A stretch of 64,000 nucleotides of DNA from Ariolimax columbianus (taxonomy: Eukaryota > Mollusca > Gastropoda > Stylommatophora > Arionidae): contig JAVGWX010000005.1 in assembly GCA_036924085.1 (NCBI GenBank), forward strand, positions 76,583,047 through 76,647,046. Reading direction: 5' to 3'. Numbering within the stretch: position 1 is the stretch's first letter; each line of letters starts with the position of its first letter. The position numbers and the translations under genes are program-made. Below are positions 34,077 through 46,560 of this stretch, piece by piece. Below the pieces are notes generated by a model. It was not told the origin of the DNA, did not search any database, and saw only the letters and a program-made list of their open reading frames with translations.

Positions 34077-35095
34077 TCAAGGACACACGAGCGAATGATG
34101 GATATTGATGGAAGACGGACGACTGAATGATGGAGGAGGATGGAAGACATATTCTCGAGTGAAAGAAGTAGGAGGAAAACGATTGAATGATCGAGGAAAG
34201 AAGAACATGGGAGAATTAAATGATGGAGAAAAGTAGAACATGGGAGAATTCAATGATGCAGAAAAGTAGAACATGAAAGAATTAAATGATGCAGAAAAGT
34301 AGAACATGGGAGAATTCAATGATGGAGGAAAAAGGACCATGTGAGAACTAAATGATGGAGGAAACCGATAATGAAGGAAAAGAAGACAAGCTAATACGTG
34401 GACAAGAAGGATAGAAGACAACTGACTGAATGATGGAGGAAAGAAGAGAACATGCGACTGAAGGAAGGAGGAAGGAGGACAACATGCGACTGAATGATGG
34501 AGGAAAGAGGACACCATGCGACAGACTGATGGAGGAAGGGGGACAACATGCGACTGAAGGATGGAGGAAGGGGGACAACATGCGACTGAAGGATGGAGGA
34601 AGGGGGACAACATGCGACTGAAGGATGGAGGAAGGGGGACAACATGCGACTGAAGGATGGAGGAAGGGGGACAACATGCGACTGAAGGATGGAGGAAGGG
34701 GGACAACATGCGACTGAAGGATGGAGGAAGAGGGACAACATGCGACTGAAGGATGGAGGAAGAAGAATAGCAGGTGACTGAATGATGGAGGAAGGGAAGA
34801 AGAACAACAAGTGACTGAATGATGGAGGAAGGGAAGAAGAACAACAAGTGACTGAATGATGGAGGAAGGGAAGAAGAACAACAAGTGACTGAATGATGGA
34901 GGAAGGGAAGAAGAACAACAAGTGACTGAATGATGGAGGAAAGAGAATAACAGGCTACTCAATGATGGAGGAAGGAGGACAACAAGTGACTGAATGATGG
35001 AGGAAGGGAAAAAGGATAACAAGCGACTAAACGAAGGAGGAAGGAAGAGGAATGAGACGTAAGAAATGGAAAAATATCAACTGCAGAATAAAAGA
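34077..35095. repeat. Purine-rich minisatellite, 32- and 37-bp units (copy 1)
   Basis: Degenerate GAATGATGGAGGAA-type units, with a homogeneous 32-bp core at 34,449-34,755 (GGATGGAGGAAGGGGGACAA + CATGCGACTGAA) and a 37-bp core at about 34,766-34,945 (four GGGAAGAAGAACAACAAGTG units). Minus-strand Ser/Pro/Leu-rich frames up to 256 codons are artefacts of the 96-bp repeat of the translation. Confidence 0.95.
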
Positions 35096-35110
35096 GGAGA
35101 ATGGGTGAAC

Positions 35111-35638
35111 AGACGGTGTCTCAGTCAATCGTAGCTTGAACGGAATATAAAGAACTACTGGTTACTACTTGCTCACCTCTGTTGAGCTGGTAATACACGT
35201 CATTTATTTGTTGATTCGTGTGTTCCGCTACACAACATTTAGTCCTGTATCTACACGCGGCAAATATCTTGGTCACTTTAATTGTTATACACATATCTGG
35301 ATGAGGTAGCTTTTCGTCATCACTTGACTGTCAGCCGCTTGATTGCCAAGAATGTTGCAGCGAGATGGAATCAACTGTATTGCAATCAGCTTGAATAGGT
35401 GCCATAGTTTATGAAATATCTCTTTTGATTCCTTTAGGCCTGTATTTGCATGTCTCCCCAATGCTGAAACCACCGACAGCGCGTCTGTGAAGTGTACCGC
35501 TTGTCTGTCTGTATTATCACTTGTCATTAGAACTTCTGCTGCAGCTTTCAATACCTCTGTCTCTGCTCTGATGATGATGTTTCCGGTCGCAACTGATGCC
35601 TTTTTTGTGTCAATAACTGACTCTGAAAGACTGTCCAA
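35111..35638 (-). mobile_element. LINE RNase H fragment, copy 2 (cut by duplication junction)
   Basis: Identical translation to 30,835-31,188. The LINE's C-terminal zinc domain and GAA tail present in copy 1 are missing because the duplication boundary falls inside the element at 35,111. Confidence 0.88.
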
Positions 35639-35659
35639 ATGATTAGATGTATGTTTTGT

Positions 35660-38063
35660 TAGGGCTATTATGACATAGGGAATATGTGAGGATAATATAG
35701 GGCTTTTATGACTTATAGATAATATTTAAGGATAATATAGGGATATTATGACATAGGTAATATGTTAGGATAATAAAGGGCTATTACGTAAAAAAAAGTA
35801 AAGTAACTCATAGCATTACTGCCGTAGGGGTCTGAGCTGTTAGCGATCTCACATTTCAAAGGCTCGGCTACATGAGGGCGGCAGCCGTCTCTTCTCTCTC
35901 GCCGATTTTACTTCCCGGACTGAGTCGGTACCCATTTAAGGCTGGGTCGACTCAGGGGTCATTGTGGTCGGAAAAAAACACTACCGTCTCATCTGGGGAA
36001 TGAACCTAAGACCACTCAGATGCGAAGCCAGGGCGCTATCATTGTTTTCTATGGCACCACTGCGCCACGCGGCTATTATGACACAGGTAGTGTAAAAGGA
36101 TAATATAGGGCTTTATAACTTATAGGGAATATGTAAGGATAATATAGGGCTTTATAACTTATAGGGAATATGTGAGAATAATATAGGGCTTTATAACTTA
36201 TAGGGAATATGTGAGAATAATATAGGGCTTTATAACTTATAGGGAATATGTGAGAATAATATAGGGCTTTATAACTTATAGGGAATATGTGAGAATAATA
36301 TAGGGCTTTATAACTTATAGGGAATATGTGAGAATAATATAGGGCTTTATAACTTATAGGGAATATGTGAGAATAATATAGGGCTTTATAACTTATAGGG
36401 AATATGTGAGAATAATATAGGGCTTTATAACTTATAGGGAATATGTGAGCATAATATAGGGCTTTATAACTTATAGGGAATATGTGAGCATAATATAGGG
36501 CTTTATAACTTATAGGGAATATGTGAGAATAATATAGGGCTTTATAACTTATAGGGAATATGTGAGCATAATATAGGGCTTTATAACTTATAGGGAATAT
36601 GTGAGCATAATATAGGGCTTTATAACTTATAGGGAATATGTGAGCATAATATAGGGCTTTATAACTTATAGGGAATATGTGAGAATAATATAGGGCTTTA
36701 TAACGTATAGGGAATATGTGAGAATAATATAGGGCTTTATAACTTATAGGGAATATGTGAGCATAATATAGGGCTTTATAACTTATAGGGAATATGTGAG
36801 CATAATATAGGGCTTTATAACTTATAGGGAATATGTGAGAATAATATAGGGCTTTATAACTTATAGGGAATATGTGAGCATAATATAGGGCTTTATAACT
36901 TATAGGGAATATGTGAGAATAATATAGGGCTTTATAACTTATAGGGAATATGTGAGCATAATATAGGGCTTTATAACTTATAGGGAATATGTGAGAATAA
37001 TATAGAGCTTTATAACTTATAGGGAATATGTGAGAATAATATAGGGCTTTATAACTTATAGGGAATATGTGAGCATAATATAGGGCTTTATAACTTATAG
37101 GGAATATGTGAGCATAATATAGGGCTTTATAACTTATAGGGAATATGTGAGAATAATATAGGGCTTTATAACTTATAGGGAATATGTGAGAATAATATAG
37201 GGCTTTATAACTTATAGGGAATATGTGAGCATAATATAGGGCTTTATAACTTATAGGGAATATGTGAGCATAATATAGGGCTTTATAACTTATAGGGAAT
37301 ATGTGAGAATAATATAGGGCTTTATAACTTATAGGGAATATGTGAGAATAATATAGGGCTTTATAACTTATAGGGAATATGTGAGAATAATATAGGGCTT
37401 TATAACTTATAGGGAATATGTGAGCATAATATAGGGCTTTATAACTTATAGGGAATATGTGAGCATAATATAGGGCTTTATAACTTATAGGGAATATGTG
37501 AGAATAATATAGGGCTTTATAACTTATAGGGAATATGTGAGCATAATATAGGGCTTTATAACTTATAGGGAATATGTGAGAATAATATAGGGCTTTATAA
37601 CTTATAGGGAATATGTGAGAATAATATAGGGCTTTATAACTTATAGGGAATATGTGAGAATAATATAGGGCTTTATAACTTATAGGGAATATGTGAGCAT
37701 AATATAGGGCTTTATAACTTATAGGGAATATGTGAGCATAATATAGGGCTTTATAACTTATAGGGAATATGTGAGCATAATATAGGGCTTCATAACTTAT
37801 AGGGAATATGTGAGAATAATATAGGGCTTTATAACTTATAGGGAATATGTGAGAATAATATAGGGCTTTATAACTTATAGGGAATATGTGAGCATAATAT
37901 AGGGCTTTATAACTTATAGGGAATATGTGAGCATAATATAGGGCTTTATAACTTATAGGGAATATGTGAGCATAATATAGGGCTTTATAACTTATAGGGA
38001 ATATGTGAGCATAATATAGGGCTTTATAACTTATAGGGAATATGTGAGAATAATATAGGGCTT
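35660..38063. repeat. 39-bp minisatellite in copy 2, 50 regular units plus degenerate start
   Basis: Same unit as 31,210-32,677 with 24 more copies. The first 20 regular units match copy 1 in variant order. The extra units follow. Unit variants absent from copy 1 include TAGAGCTTT (~37,005) and GGCTTCATA (~37,790). Confidence 0.97.
35787..36070 (-). mobile_element. tRNA-derived SINE inserted in 39-bp array (copy 2)
   Basis: Same element and the same flanking GGCTATTA duplication (35,779-35,786 and 36,071-36,078) as in copy 1, so it was inserted before the segmental duplication. Confidence 0.9.
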
Positions 38064-38496
38064 GTTTCTGACGTGGTTCTTGTTTTCCACTATGATTATC
38101 GCAACTGATCTTTTCACCGCAGCCTAGGAGCTGAATTAAATTGAGATTGTCCCAGGGGCGACTGAGGTTTGCAGTTTCTATCCATTATTGTATTATGTGT
38201 TATCGCCACTCCCTTTCATTTTGCATAACTATATGTGTATATGTGGGTCAATTCTGTGTCTGGGTGTGTGTTCTAAATGTATTCATCTTCCTCTTCAACA
38301 ATCGTCCTTGAAAGGAGGTTGTGACTGTGTATCGTATTCTACAGGGAGGCTGCGATGGCTTCGGTTCGACACATTCAGTCTCCGCACGGCATGTTTGAAA
38401 TCTGGTTTGCCTTTATTCTTCGACCCATATCATCTTAGGCTGCATGTATAATGTCTGTTTCCAGGACTGCCACTTAAAGGCGAAATATTGTATTGA

Positions 38497-38861
38497 TCAG
38501 CTATGGGTCCAGAACCTGACGTGAGCAGCCAGCTGTGGGTCGCGAACCTGACGTGAGCAGCCAGCTATGGGTCGCGAACCTGACGTGAGCAGCCAGCTAT
38601 GAGTCGCGAACCTGACGTGAGCAGCCAGCTGTGGGTCGCGAACCTGACGTGAACAGGCAGCTGTGAGTCGCGAACCTGACGTGAGCAGCCAGCTGTGGGT
38701 CGCGAACCTGACGTGAGCAGCCAGCTGTGAGTCGCGAACCTGACGTGAGCAGCCAGCTATGGGTCGCAAATTCTCATACAAGCATCCAGCTATGGGTCGC
38801 GGACCTGACCCAAGCAGCCAGCTATGGGTCGCGGGCCCACATTCAAGCATCCAACTGGGGG
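38497..38861. repeat. 32-bp minisatellite, ~11 copies (copy 2)
   Basis: Same unit number and order as 33,111-33,475. Confidence 0.95.
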
Positions 38862-39462
38862 TTGCCGGCTGCTGTACGCTCATGCAGTGATGCATCTGAA
38901 GACCTTGAATATATTCAGAGCCTATACATTTTTCTATGTATTCAAATATAGCCTTCACTAACCGCCCCGACTTCAGGGGCTAGCGACCGTTATTCTTATG
39001 CAGCCTTAACCCCCCTCCCTTTTCCCGCCCTCTTGTGTGGGCTCTATAAACGCAATCAATGCAGATAATAGTTTTGCTTTACATAACATATATTTTGAAA
39101 ACCACATTACATTAATAGAAAACAGTCTAGACAGATTAATATTCAAATATTTCCTAATAATTTTCTAATGATTCCCACCACAATAATTAAGGCAATCTCT
39201 AACACTTCAAGAGAATGAAAAGTTACCATTTCTGCATGGAGAAGATGGCCCAGGGAAGTAGAAGTTAGGAACAATGGAGCTCGAATCATGTCGCAGAGAA
39301 CAATGTAGGAGAGCGGGATGCAGATGACCAAATGATAGAAGATAATGTAAGACAGACCACATAGCGAAGGAGGGAAGAAAAGACAGTCGACTGAATTATA
39401 GCGGAAAAATGAAGGAAAACGACTGGATGATGACGGAAAAAGTAACATAGACGAATAAATGA

Positions 39463-40445
39463 TCAAGGACACACGAGCGAATGATGGATATTGATGGAAG
39501 ACGGACGACTGAATGATGGAGGAGGATGGAAGACATATTCTCGAGTGAAAGAAGTAGGAGGAAAACGATTGAATGATCGAGGAAAGAAGAACATGGGAGA
39601 ATTAAATGATGGAGAAAAGTAGAACATGGGAGAATTCAATGATGCAGAAAAGTAGAACATGAAAGAATTAAATGATGCAGAAAAGTAGAACATGGGAGAA
39701 TTCAATGATGGAGGAAAAAGGACCATGTGAGAACTAAATGATGGAGGAAACCGATAATGAAGGAAAAGAAGACAAGCTAATACGTGGACAAGAAGGATAG
39801 AAGACAACTGACTGAATGATGGAGGAAAGAAGAGAACATGCGACTGAAGGAAGGAGGAAGGAGGACAACATGCGACTGAATGATGGAGGAAAGAGGACAC
39901 CATGCGACAGACTGATGGAGGAAGGGGGACAACATGCGACTGAAGGATGGAGGAAGGGGGACAACATGCGACTGAAGGATGGAGGAAGGGGGACAACATG
40001 CGACTGAAGGATGGAGGAAGGGGGACAACATGCGACTGAAGGATGGAGGAAGGGGGACAACATGCGACTGAAGGATGGAGGAAGGGGGACAACATGCGAC
40101 TGAAGGATGGAGGAAGAGGGACAACATGCGACTGAAGGATGGAGGAAGAAGAATAGCAGGTGACTGAATGATGGAGGAAGGGAAGAAGAACAACAAGTGA
40201 CTGAATGATGGAGGAAGGGAAGAAGAACAACAAGTGACTGAATGATGGAGGAAGGGAAGAAGAACAACAAGTGACTGAATGATGGAGGAAAGAGAATAAC
40301 AGGCTACTCAATGATGGAGGAAGGAGGACAACAAGTGACTGAATGATGGAGGAAGGGAAAAAGGATAACAAGCGACTAAACGAAGGAGGAAGGAAGAGGA
40401 ATGAGACGTAAGAAATGGAAAAATATCAACTGCAGAATAAAAGAG
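39463..40445. repeat. Purine-rich minisatellite, 32- and 37-bp units (copy 2)
   Basis: Same as 34,077-35,095 but with three instead of four homogeneous 37-bp units. Confidence 0.95.
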
Positions 40446-40459
40446 GAGAATGGGTGAAT

Positions 40460-41304
40460 GAAGGTGGCGATGCGAATCCATGTGATGAATAATAGAAGAA
40501 TGTAGGAAACAGAAGACTGAAGGGTGGAGCAAGAAGGTATGCACTTGACTGAATGACTAAGAAAGATCGAAGACAGACGACATACAAGAATGAGGTATAC
40601 ACATAAAGAGAAACACATAAATGAATGATGTAGGAACGAAGAAGAAAAATAACTGAACGATTGAGGTTGGAGGAAGATGCACGCCTGAATAAAGTATGGT
40701 TATGAAAACGGATTACTGATTGATGGATGAAAATGGAAGGCAGACGACTAAATAATAAAGGAAAGGGGAAGACGAACGACTGAATGATAGAAGTAGGAGT
40801 TAGATTATTGAACGCCGGAAGAAAGAAAAAAACACGATTGAATGATGGGACAGAAGTTGCACATATGATTGAATGATGAAGGGAAAAAATGTAGACGACT
40901 GAGAAAAGAGGAAGACAAACGATCGAATGGTTGAAGAAGGATAATGACAGCGAAATGAATAGTGAAGGAAAAATGATAACAAAGGAATGAATAGTGAAGG
41001 AAAAATGATAACAGAGGAATGAATAGTGAAGGAAAAATGATAACAGAGGAATGAATAGTGAAGGAAAAATGATAACAGAGGAATGAATAGTGAAGGAAAA
41101 ATGATAACAGAGGAATGAATAGTGTAGGAGAGAGAATGACAGACGACCAAGTGATGGAAGTAGGAGTTAGAGGACTAAGTGATGGAGGTTGGAGGACGAC
41201 CAACTACTGAATGGTAAAAGTAGGAGGAGACAGACGTGTGAAGGGAAAGAGAAGAAAATAGTCGAACTCACGTTTTAACTGTGTGGAAGACTGAGTTGTG
41301 CATT
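40460..41304. repeat. Continuation of purine-rich array outside the duplication
   Basis: Degenerate GAATGATGGAGGAAG-like DNA continues past the duplicated segment. A homogeneous 32-bp core (GAAGGAAAAATGATAACAGA + GGAATGAATAGT, ~6 copies) lies at about 40,945-41,125. Confidence 0.9.
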
Positions 41305-41690
41305 TGAAAGTTGAAGACATTTGACCGAATGTCGAATGGATGTTGGAAAACGATTGACCGAATGTCGAATGGATGTTGGAAAACGATTGACCGAATGTCG
41401 AATGGATGTTGGAAAACGATTGACCGAATGTCGAATGGATGTTGGAAAACGATTGACCGAATGTCTAATGGATGTTGGAAAACGATTGACCGAACATTGA
41501 ATGTTAAGTGCAAGACAAATGGCCAAATCTTGAGGGTAAAGTTGAATACAATTGACCAAATGTTGCATGTGAAGTGGAAGACAGTTGAATAACTTCTGGA
41601 TGTCAAGTGGAAGACAATTCAACGAATGTTGGAGAGAAGATCGAAGACAATTGAAAGAACTCTGGATGTAAAGTTGAAGACAATATGACG
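41305..41690. repeat. 33-bp minisatellite, ~5.5 regular copies then degenerate
   Basis: Unit GAATGGATGTTGGAAAACGA + TTGACCGAATGTC. From about 41,500 units decay to GTGGAAGACAATTGA-like copies. Frames on both strands are repeat translations. Confidence 0.93.
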
Positions 41691-42000
41691 AATGCAGAAG
41701 AGTAGAAGACAGTAGAAAACAAAGATCAGGACTAAAATTAACAAGAATATGAGTAAGAAGAAGAAGAAGCAGCAGAAGAGAAAAAGAAAAAGACCCAAAA
41801 AATCGAAAAAGGTAAAGAAATAGAAAAAAGAAAATGAACAAGAAACAGAAGAACAGAGTAACAAGAACTGGAGCAATAAGAAAAATAGGGGAAAAGAAGA
41901 TACATGAGCTTGAAGAAGAAGAAGAAGAAGAAGAAAAAGAAGAAGAACGAGAAGAAGTAGAAGGAAGAGGATAGAAGGGGGAGGAAGTGTAACAGTTTCA
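41691..42000. repeat. GAA-rich low-complexity DNA
   Basis: Imperfect GAAGAA runs (41,755-41,790; 41,912-41,960). The poly-Leu/Phe/Ser minus-strand frames are artefacts. Confidence 0.9.
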
Positions 42001-42047
42001 TGGGGTAGCAAAGGAATTGAGGCTATAAACTTATGTTAGGAGAGCCG

Positions 42048-42540
42048 GGGATCAAGATGCTGAGCAGCGTATGAGCTACAGTGGTCAGCGACTCATAGCT
42101 GACTGCTTGCGTCAGGGCCAGCGAACCAGATCTGCCAAGACCCTTCTACACCTCCACACGATGATCCTGGATAACAGGCTGCAGCAGGGCAGACTGGCTA
42201 AGGAGAAGGGATCGAAGAGGGAATGCTAACCCGGTACTCAAAAAATGCTTGCTGAAGTCGGGTGTGTTGGGCCGAAAGGTGCAAATATCGCAGTCAAGCT
42301 GTAAACTACGACACAACGCATTCCGTTCTCTGGGCTGCATTCTAATACTTAAGCCCTTTCAGGGTTTGGTGGCGGGAGATTGAGAACGAACGAAACCAAG
42401 CGGCAGGCAGGAGAGCCGAAATTAGCGAGAGAAATAGGATATTTCTACTGAGCTAGGGAAAGTTTCGAACTAAGGTCACACAAGGCGTGTACTCATTGTC
42501 ATGGCTGGGTTTTGATAAAGAACACGAGAAGAGGGACAAA
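42048..42540 (+). mobile_element. Interspersed repeat family A, copy 1
   Basis: Unclassified repeat seen also at 50,781-51,030 and 62,778-63,275. Shared landmarks in order: GGGATCAAGATG, GTGGTCAGCGACTCA, CTGACTGCTTGCGTCAGGGC, TTCTACACCTCCAC, GATCCTGGATAACAG, GGAGAAGGGATCGAAGA, AAAAAATGCTTGCTGAAGTC, CGAAAGGTGCAAATATCGCA, and in two copies TAAACTACG and a TAAAGAACA..GAAGA end. No RT or tRNA-like box is recognised. It could be a SINE or the 3' part of a LINE. Confidence 0.7.
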
Positions 42541-43689
42541 TGTCTACTGTGAGATGGAGACTGTTGTTAAAGATAATGGGGGGGGGGGGTGGAGGTTTAG
42601 TCTAACCCATTCTTATATTCATTAGTGTCACAGAGAGACGGGTGTAGAGGTAGGAAGGGACACAATATTTAACGGCAAAACTGGCAGTGGCAGATTGCCA
42701 AGTTGTCAGGGTAGTAAATAGAACTCCAAGGTGGAGGAACTTGATAAGATTGACTGCTGATCGGTAAACGGGGAAAGGACAGTGGTACTATATGACCAGC
42801 GCAATTTTATTTGAGGCTGAGCTAACAATCCAATAAAACAGAGAGGCAAAACTGAAAGAAGGCATAGCTGTTCTATAAGGATATCCCACTATGCTCCAAT
42901 GGCCATTGCATTTGTGATTATTAGAGTGAATGATTGCCCTTTTATGATCAACGAAACGAGAAAGAAAAATGGGCACTTCGAGTGACAGTCGAGGTTGAGA
43001 ACAAAACTAAGGTCATAAACTCAGTAGCAGTGAGAATATCGCAGCCATCAGTTCTTCATGATCTGCTGGGGTCGAGAACAAACTGACTCGATTCAATTAG
43101 AGGTAGGTCGACATTAGTTCCGACTGTGCAAGAGTTCGAATGTGAATATTCAGAGATCACATCTCTTAGAACGGATGTAATGCGGGTATCAGAAAGGCAC
43201 ATTGTGTGGTTCTACCGCATAGTCCCGACATTCAGAAGAGTTGCAGATCAGCCACACCAGCAACTGCCTGGGCGCACTACGAGAACACGAATTTAAAAGT
43301 TAGCTAATCATTAAAAAAAACAGATTTGTATAGATTTAGTCTAAGTTTAATTGATAGATAATATAAGAACTGGGTTATTAGAAGAGTCCCGCCAAGCTCA
43401 AGCTTATAAACTGTGTTAGAAAGATCCATAAATCTTTAGTTTAGTTTAGTTTTGCTATCTTGTAATGACTAGATTTGGTAATAAATGAATTATCTTGTAT
43501 TGTATTATCCTCATGAGTCTAGTGTGTCCTATGTTGATGTGTTTGTATGTAAGGAAGTTGACCTAAGGGAGACAACCCACTATACGAGACAGGGAGATAA
43601 GTCAGAGACAACATGATATGGTTAATTATTCCATATGACCAGTATTCCTTAGACTCATTACAAAGGATGAGGGTTGGAAATGATAATTG
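42541..43689. other. No recognised feature
   Basis: A G-run at about 42,580-42,590. Nothing else identified. Confidence 0.4.
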
Positions 43690-43869
43690 CAAAGAGGGAA
43701 GATGGAAATGAGGAAAGAATGAAACAAGGAAAGACAGAAAGAGAAAGTAAAATGAAAAAAAGAAAAACAAGGAAAAATAAAATAAAAAAGAAGCAAGAAG
43801 GAATGAGCAAGATATAAGAAAGAAGAAGGAAAAAGCGAGAAGGACGAAGAAAAAGAAGAAGTAGAAGAA

Positions 43870-43900
<31 letters not shown>

Positions 43901-43915
43901 AAGAAGAAGAATGAC
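43690..43915. repeat. GAA-rich low-complexity DNA
   Basis: Purine-rich run ending in a clean GAA trinucleotide stretch at about 43,868-43,908. The poly-Ser minus-strand frame is an artefact. Confidence 0.92.
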
Positions 43916-45269
43916 CCATTAGTTAACGTTTATGTTGAATTAAACAAATAATAAAGTGAAAACTCTCCAAATCAAAGAAATTTGAAATGTCCAATAACCA
44001 CACAATTCACATCAATTTTTGCATTCACAATTAGGTTCTTCCAGACAATATTATTCTTGAGAACAAGTGAACCAAAACTGTCAGAGTTTAAGCTCTGAAG
44101 TATTTGCCAGTGAATCGTTTCTCTTTACAGTTCGTGTTATCTCAAGACCAAGTCAGATGCTGATCCAACAAAATGGCGAAAAATCCATTTGCTGCTTGAT
44201 TTAGCATCATTTATTGAAAGCGGCTGATGTAGTTATCAATATGCAGTCTTAATCTTACATGTCGGTTTAAATATAAAATATGTCTGCAGTATATTGCCTA
44301 CATTGCATTTTTTAAGTATATGGTTATCTCAAATTATTAAATATTTCAGATGGGATAGCGATATGACGATATGAATATATGTTGTCCACTGGGGACTAAT
44401 AGGAAGAGAATACTGTGTTCAAACAATTTTGTTTTACAATTGCTTTTGAAAGTAGGGTTCCACGTTTATATTAAATGCGCACTGACTTAACATGATTTTG
44501 TTTCGTTCAATTGAATAGCTGAGGTACATGGTAACCTGACGTTTCTTGTCTTTTCCAAGTAAGTTGTCGGTTGTTGTAAGCGCGTCTTGTTGATGGATAT
44601 TTGCTATGCTATCTATCCATCTGCCACACGCTCTTCGTTGTACGTTGTTAGAAGACCATTTTTAGTTAGAAGTACGCAGTGGTATTTTGACAAGCTGCAT
44701 TGCCATGTCTGTCACGCCTATCTTTATATGGTATTGAGTACAAGGACTAAGTCTCACAAAATCTACAATCATTTCATTTCACACGTAATTTCCTTTTCCT
44801 GCGCATTGAATAACATCAAGCCTGAACCTGGTGGCAAAGAGCAGATACACAAACCAATAATACAATAGACTAACAGCACTTTCAACTACAAGGTAAAATA
44901 TGGATTGTGTGAAATCATATTTGGTTCTACTCTCCTTTTCCTCCTCACCAAATGTCGAAGACCCCTATCCCCAACGACCTACCGTGTTTTTACCCCTCAC
45001 CGAATAATGTCGTATGTGAAAAACCACAACTACAAAATACTTTCAGAAATGCGGTTTAATAATATCCCTTGAATGAAACATGCTGACGAAGATTATACCA
45101 AAAGGAAACCATTAGCATTTGAACTGTCAGTATTTAACAACTCATGGCAAAACGATTGTGTTCTTTTAATGGAATCTAGCGTATTTCCCCTTGATGTTTT
45201 AGTCCTCGCTTTTATCGATTCAGACTGAACTTCTCCGTGATTTTGCGCACTCGTCATTGTTTTTAGGAG
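43916..45269. other. No recognised feature
   Basis: A 93-codon plus-strand frame at 44,587-44,868 carries no recognisable motif. Confidence 0.4.
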
Positions 45270-45948
45270 AGTCAGACAAAATGAGTGTCACACTCAGACA
45301 GAATAAGTGTCACATTCAGACAGAATGAGTGTCACATTCAGACAGAATACGTGTCACATTCAGACAGAATGAGTGTCACATTCAGACTGAATTAGAGTCA
45401 CATACGTAGACTTAATGAGTGTCACAAAAGTGGACTGAATGAGTGTCACATACGTGGACTGAATGAGTGTCACATAAGTGGACTGAATGAGTGTCACATA
45501 AGTGGACTGAATGAGTGTCACATAAGTGGACTGAATGAGTGTCACATACGTGGACTGAATGAGTGTCACATAAGTGGACTGAATGAGTGTCACATAAGTA
45601 GACTGAATGAGTGTCACATAAGTGGACTGAATGAGTGTCACATAAGTGGACTGAATGAGTGTCACATAAGTGGACAGAATGAGTGTCACATAAGTGGACT
45701 GAATGAGTGTCACATAAGTGGACTGAATGAGTGTCACATAAGTGGACTGAATGAGTGTCACATACGTGGACTGAATGAGTGTCACCTAAGTGGACTGAAT
45801 GAGTGTCACATAAGTGGACTGAATGAGTGTCACATAAGTGGACTGAATGAGTGTCACATAAGTGGACTGAATGAGTGTCACATAAGTGGACTGAATGAGT
45901 GTCACATAAGTGGACTGAATGAGTGTCACATACGTGGACTGAATGAGA
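45270..45948. repeat. 24-bp minisatellite, ~28 copies
   Basis: Unit ATAAGTGGACTGAATGAGTG + TCAC. The left end (45,275-45,395) is a 22-bp subtype with CATTCAGACAGAATGAGTGT. Minus-strand TLIQSTYV repeats are artefacts. Confidence 0.95.
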
Positions 45949-46059
45949 TTAGATAAGCTATAATGATGTACATTGATTTAGAGAGACCATAGTCTCAAAC
46001 GTTGAATAATTAATATGTGTTTTCCTGCAGGTTCATCTCCAGGATGGCAAGTTCTATCT

Positions 46060-46177
46060 CTCATCCGAATATGCAGACGTCCATATAGACAGACAATTAG
46101 AGATATACATAAACATTGTAGACACATAAACATGTATATAGACGGGCAAGACAGATAGACAGACACCAAATAACATA

Positions 46178-46208
<31 letters not shown>

Positions 46209-46560
46209 TTTAAACAAAATATACAGACACACATATAACATATAACCATGTAACAGCCAGGCAAACACACAGACAAACAGATAGGTAATAGACATGTCAA
46301 GAGACATACATGTATATTTCAGACGGACATATAAAGACATGTAGAAAACAGAGATGACACAACATTCCAGGCGACAGATAGGTACGAGACAGATCATCCA
46401 GAACATATACAAAAAGCAGACATATCAATAGATAGACAGAAAAGACAAATATCAATAGACAGACATAAAACAGACATATACGTTCATAAATATTCACAAA
46501 CAGATATTAGTCCAACATATAGACACGAGGCAGACATATATTAGCCGGACACATGATGAG
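46060..46560. repeat. AGACAGACATA-rich low-complexity DNA with TA run
   Basis: Loose repeats of AGACAGACATATA. A TA dinucleotide run at about 46,176-46,200 is followed by a T-run. Confidence 0.85.

Larger units (their letters stand above)
30661..35110. repeat. Segmental tandem duplication, copy 1 (4,450 bp)
   Basis: Starts at AGACGGTGTCTCAGTC (30,661) and runs to the junction at 35,110, where the same sequence restarts. It carries, in order, the RNase H LINE piece, a 39-bp array interrupted by a SINE, about 430 bp of unique sequence, a 32-bp array, 600 bp of unique sequence and the purine-rich 32/37-bp arrays. Confidence 0.97.
35111..40459. repeat. Segmental tandem duplication, copy 2 (~5,349 bp)
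   Basis: Direct repeat of 30,661-35,110. The offset is 4,450 before the 39-bp array, 5,386 after it (936 bp = 24 extra units), and 5,349 after the 37-bp array (one unit fewer). Outside the arrays I saw three substitutions: 33,069/38,455, 33,480/38,866 and 33,758/39,144. The junction shows TGAA microhomology between the right end (GGGTGAATG) and the left edge (CTTGAACAG). Confidence 0.97.

Noticed and set aside
34077..35022. Minus-strand Ser/Pro/Leu-rich frames up to 256 codons, and their copies at 39,463-40,371
   Set aside because: All three frames are open over a 32-bp repeat, so the protein repeats every 96 bp. No independent coding evidence.
31210..38063. Arrays as CRISPR-like loci
   Set aside because: Units are contiguous with no variable spacers and there are no cas genes. 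The setting is eukaryotic.
43626..43919. Poly-Ser minus-strand frame
   Set aside because: Simple translation of a GAA/TTC microsatellite.
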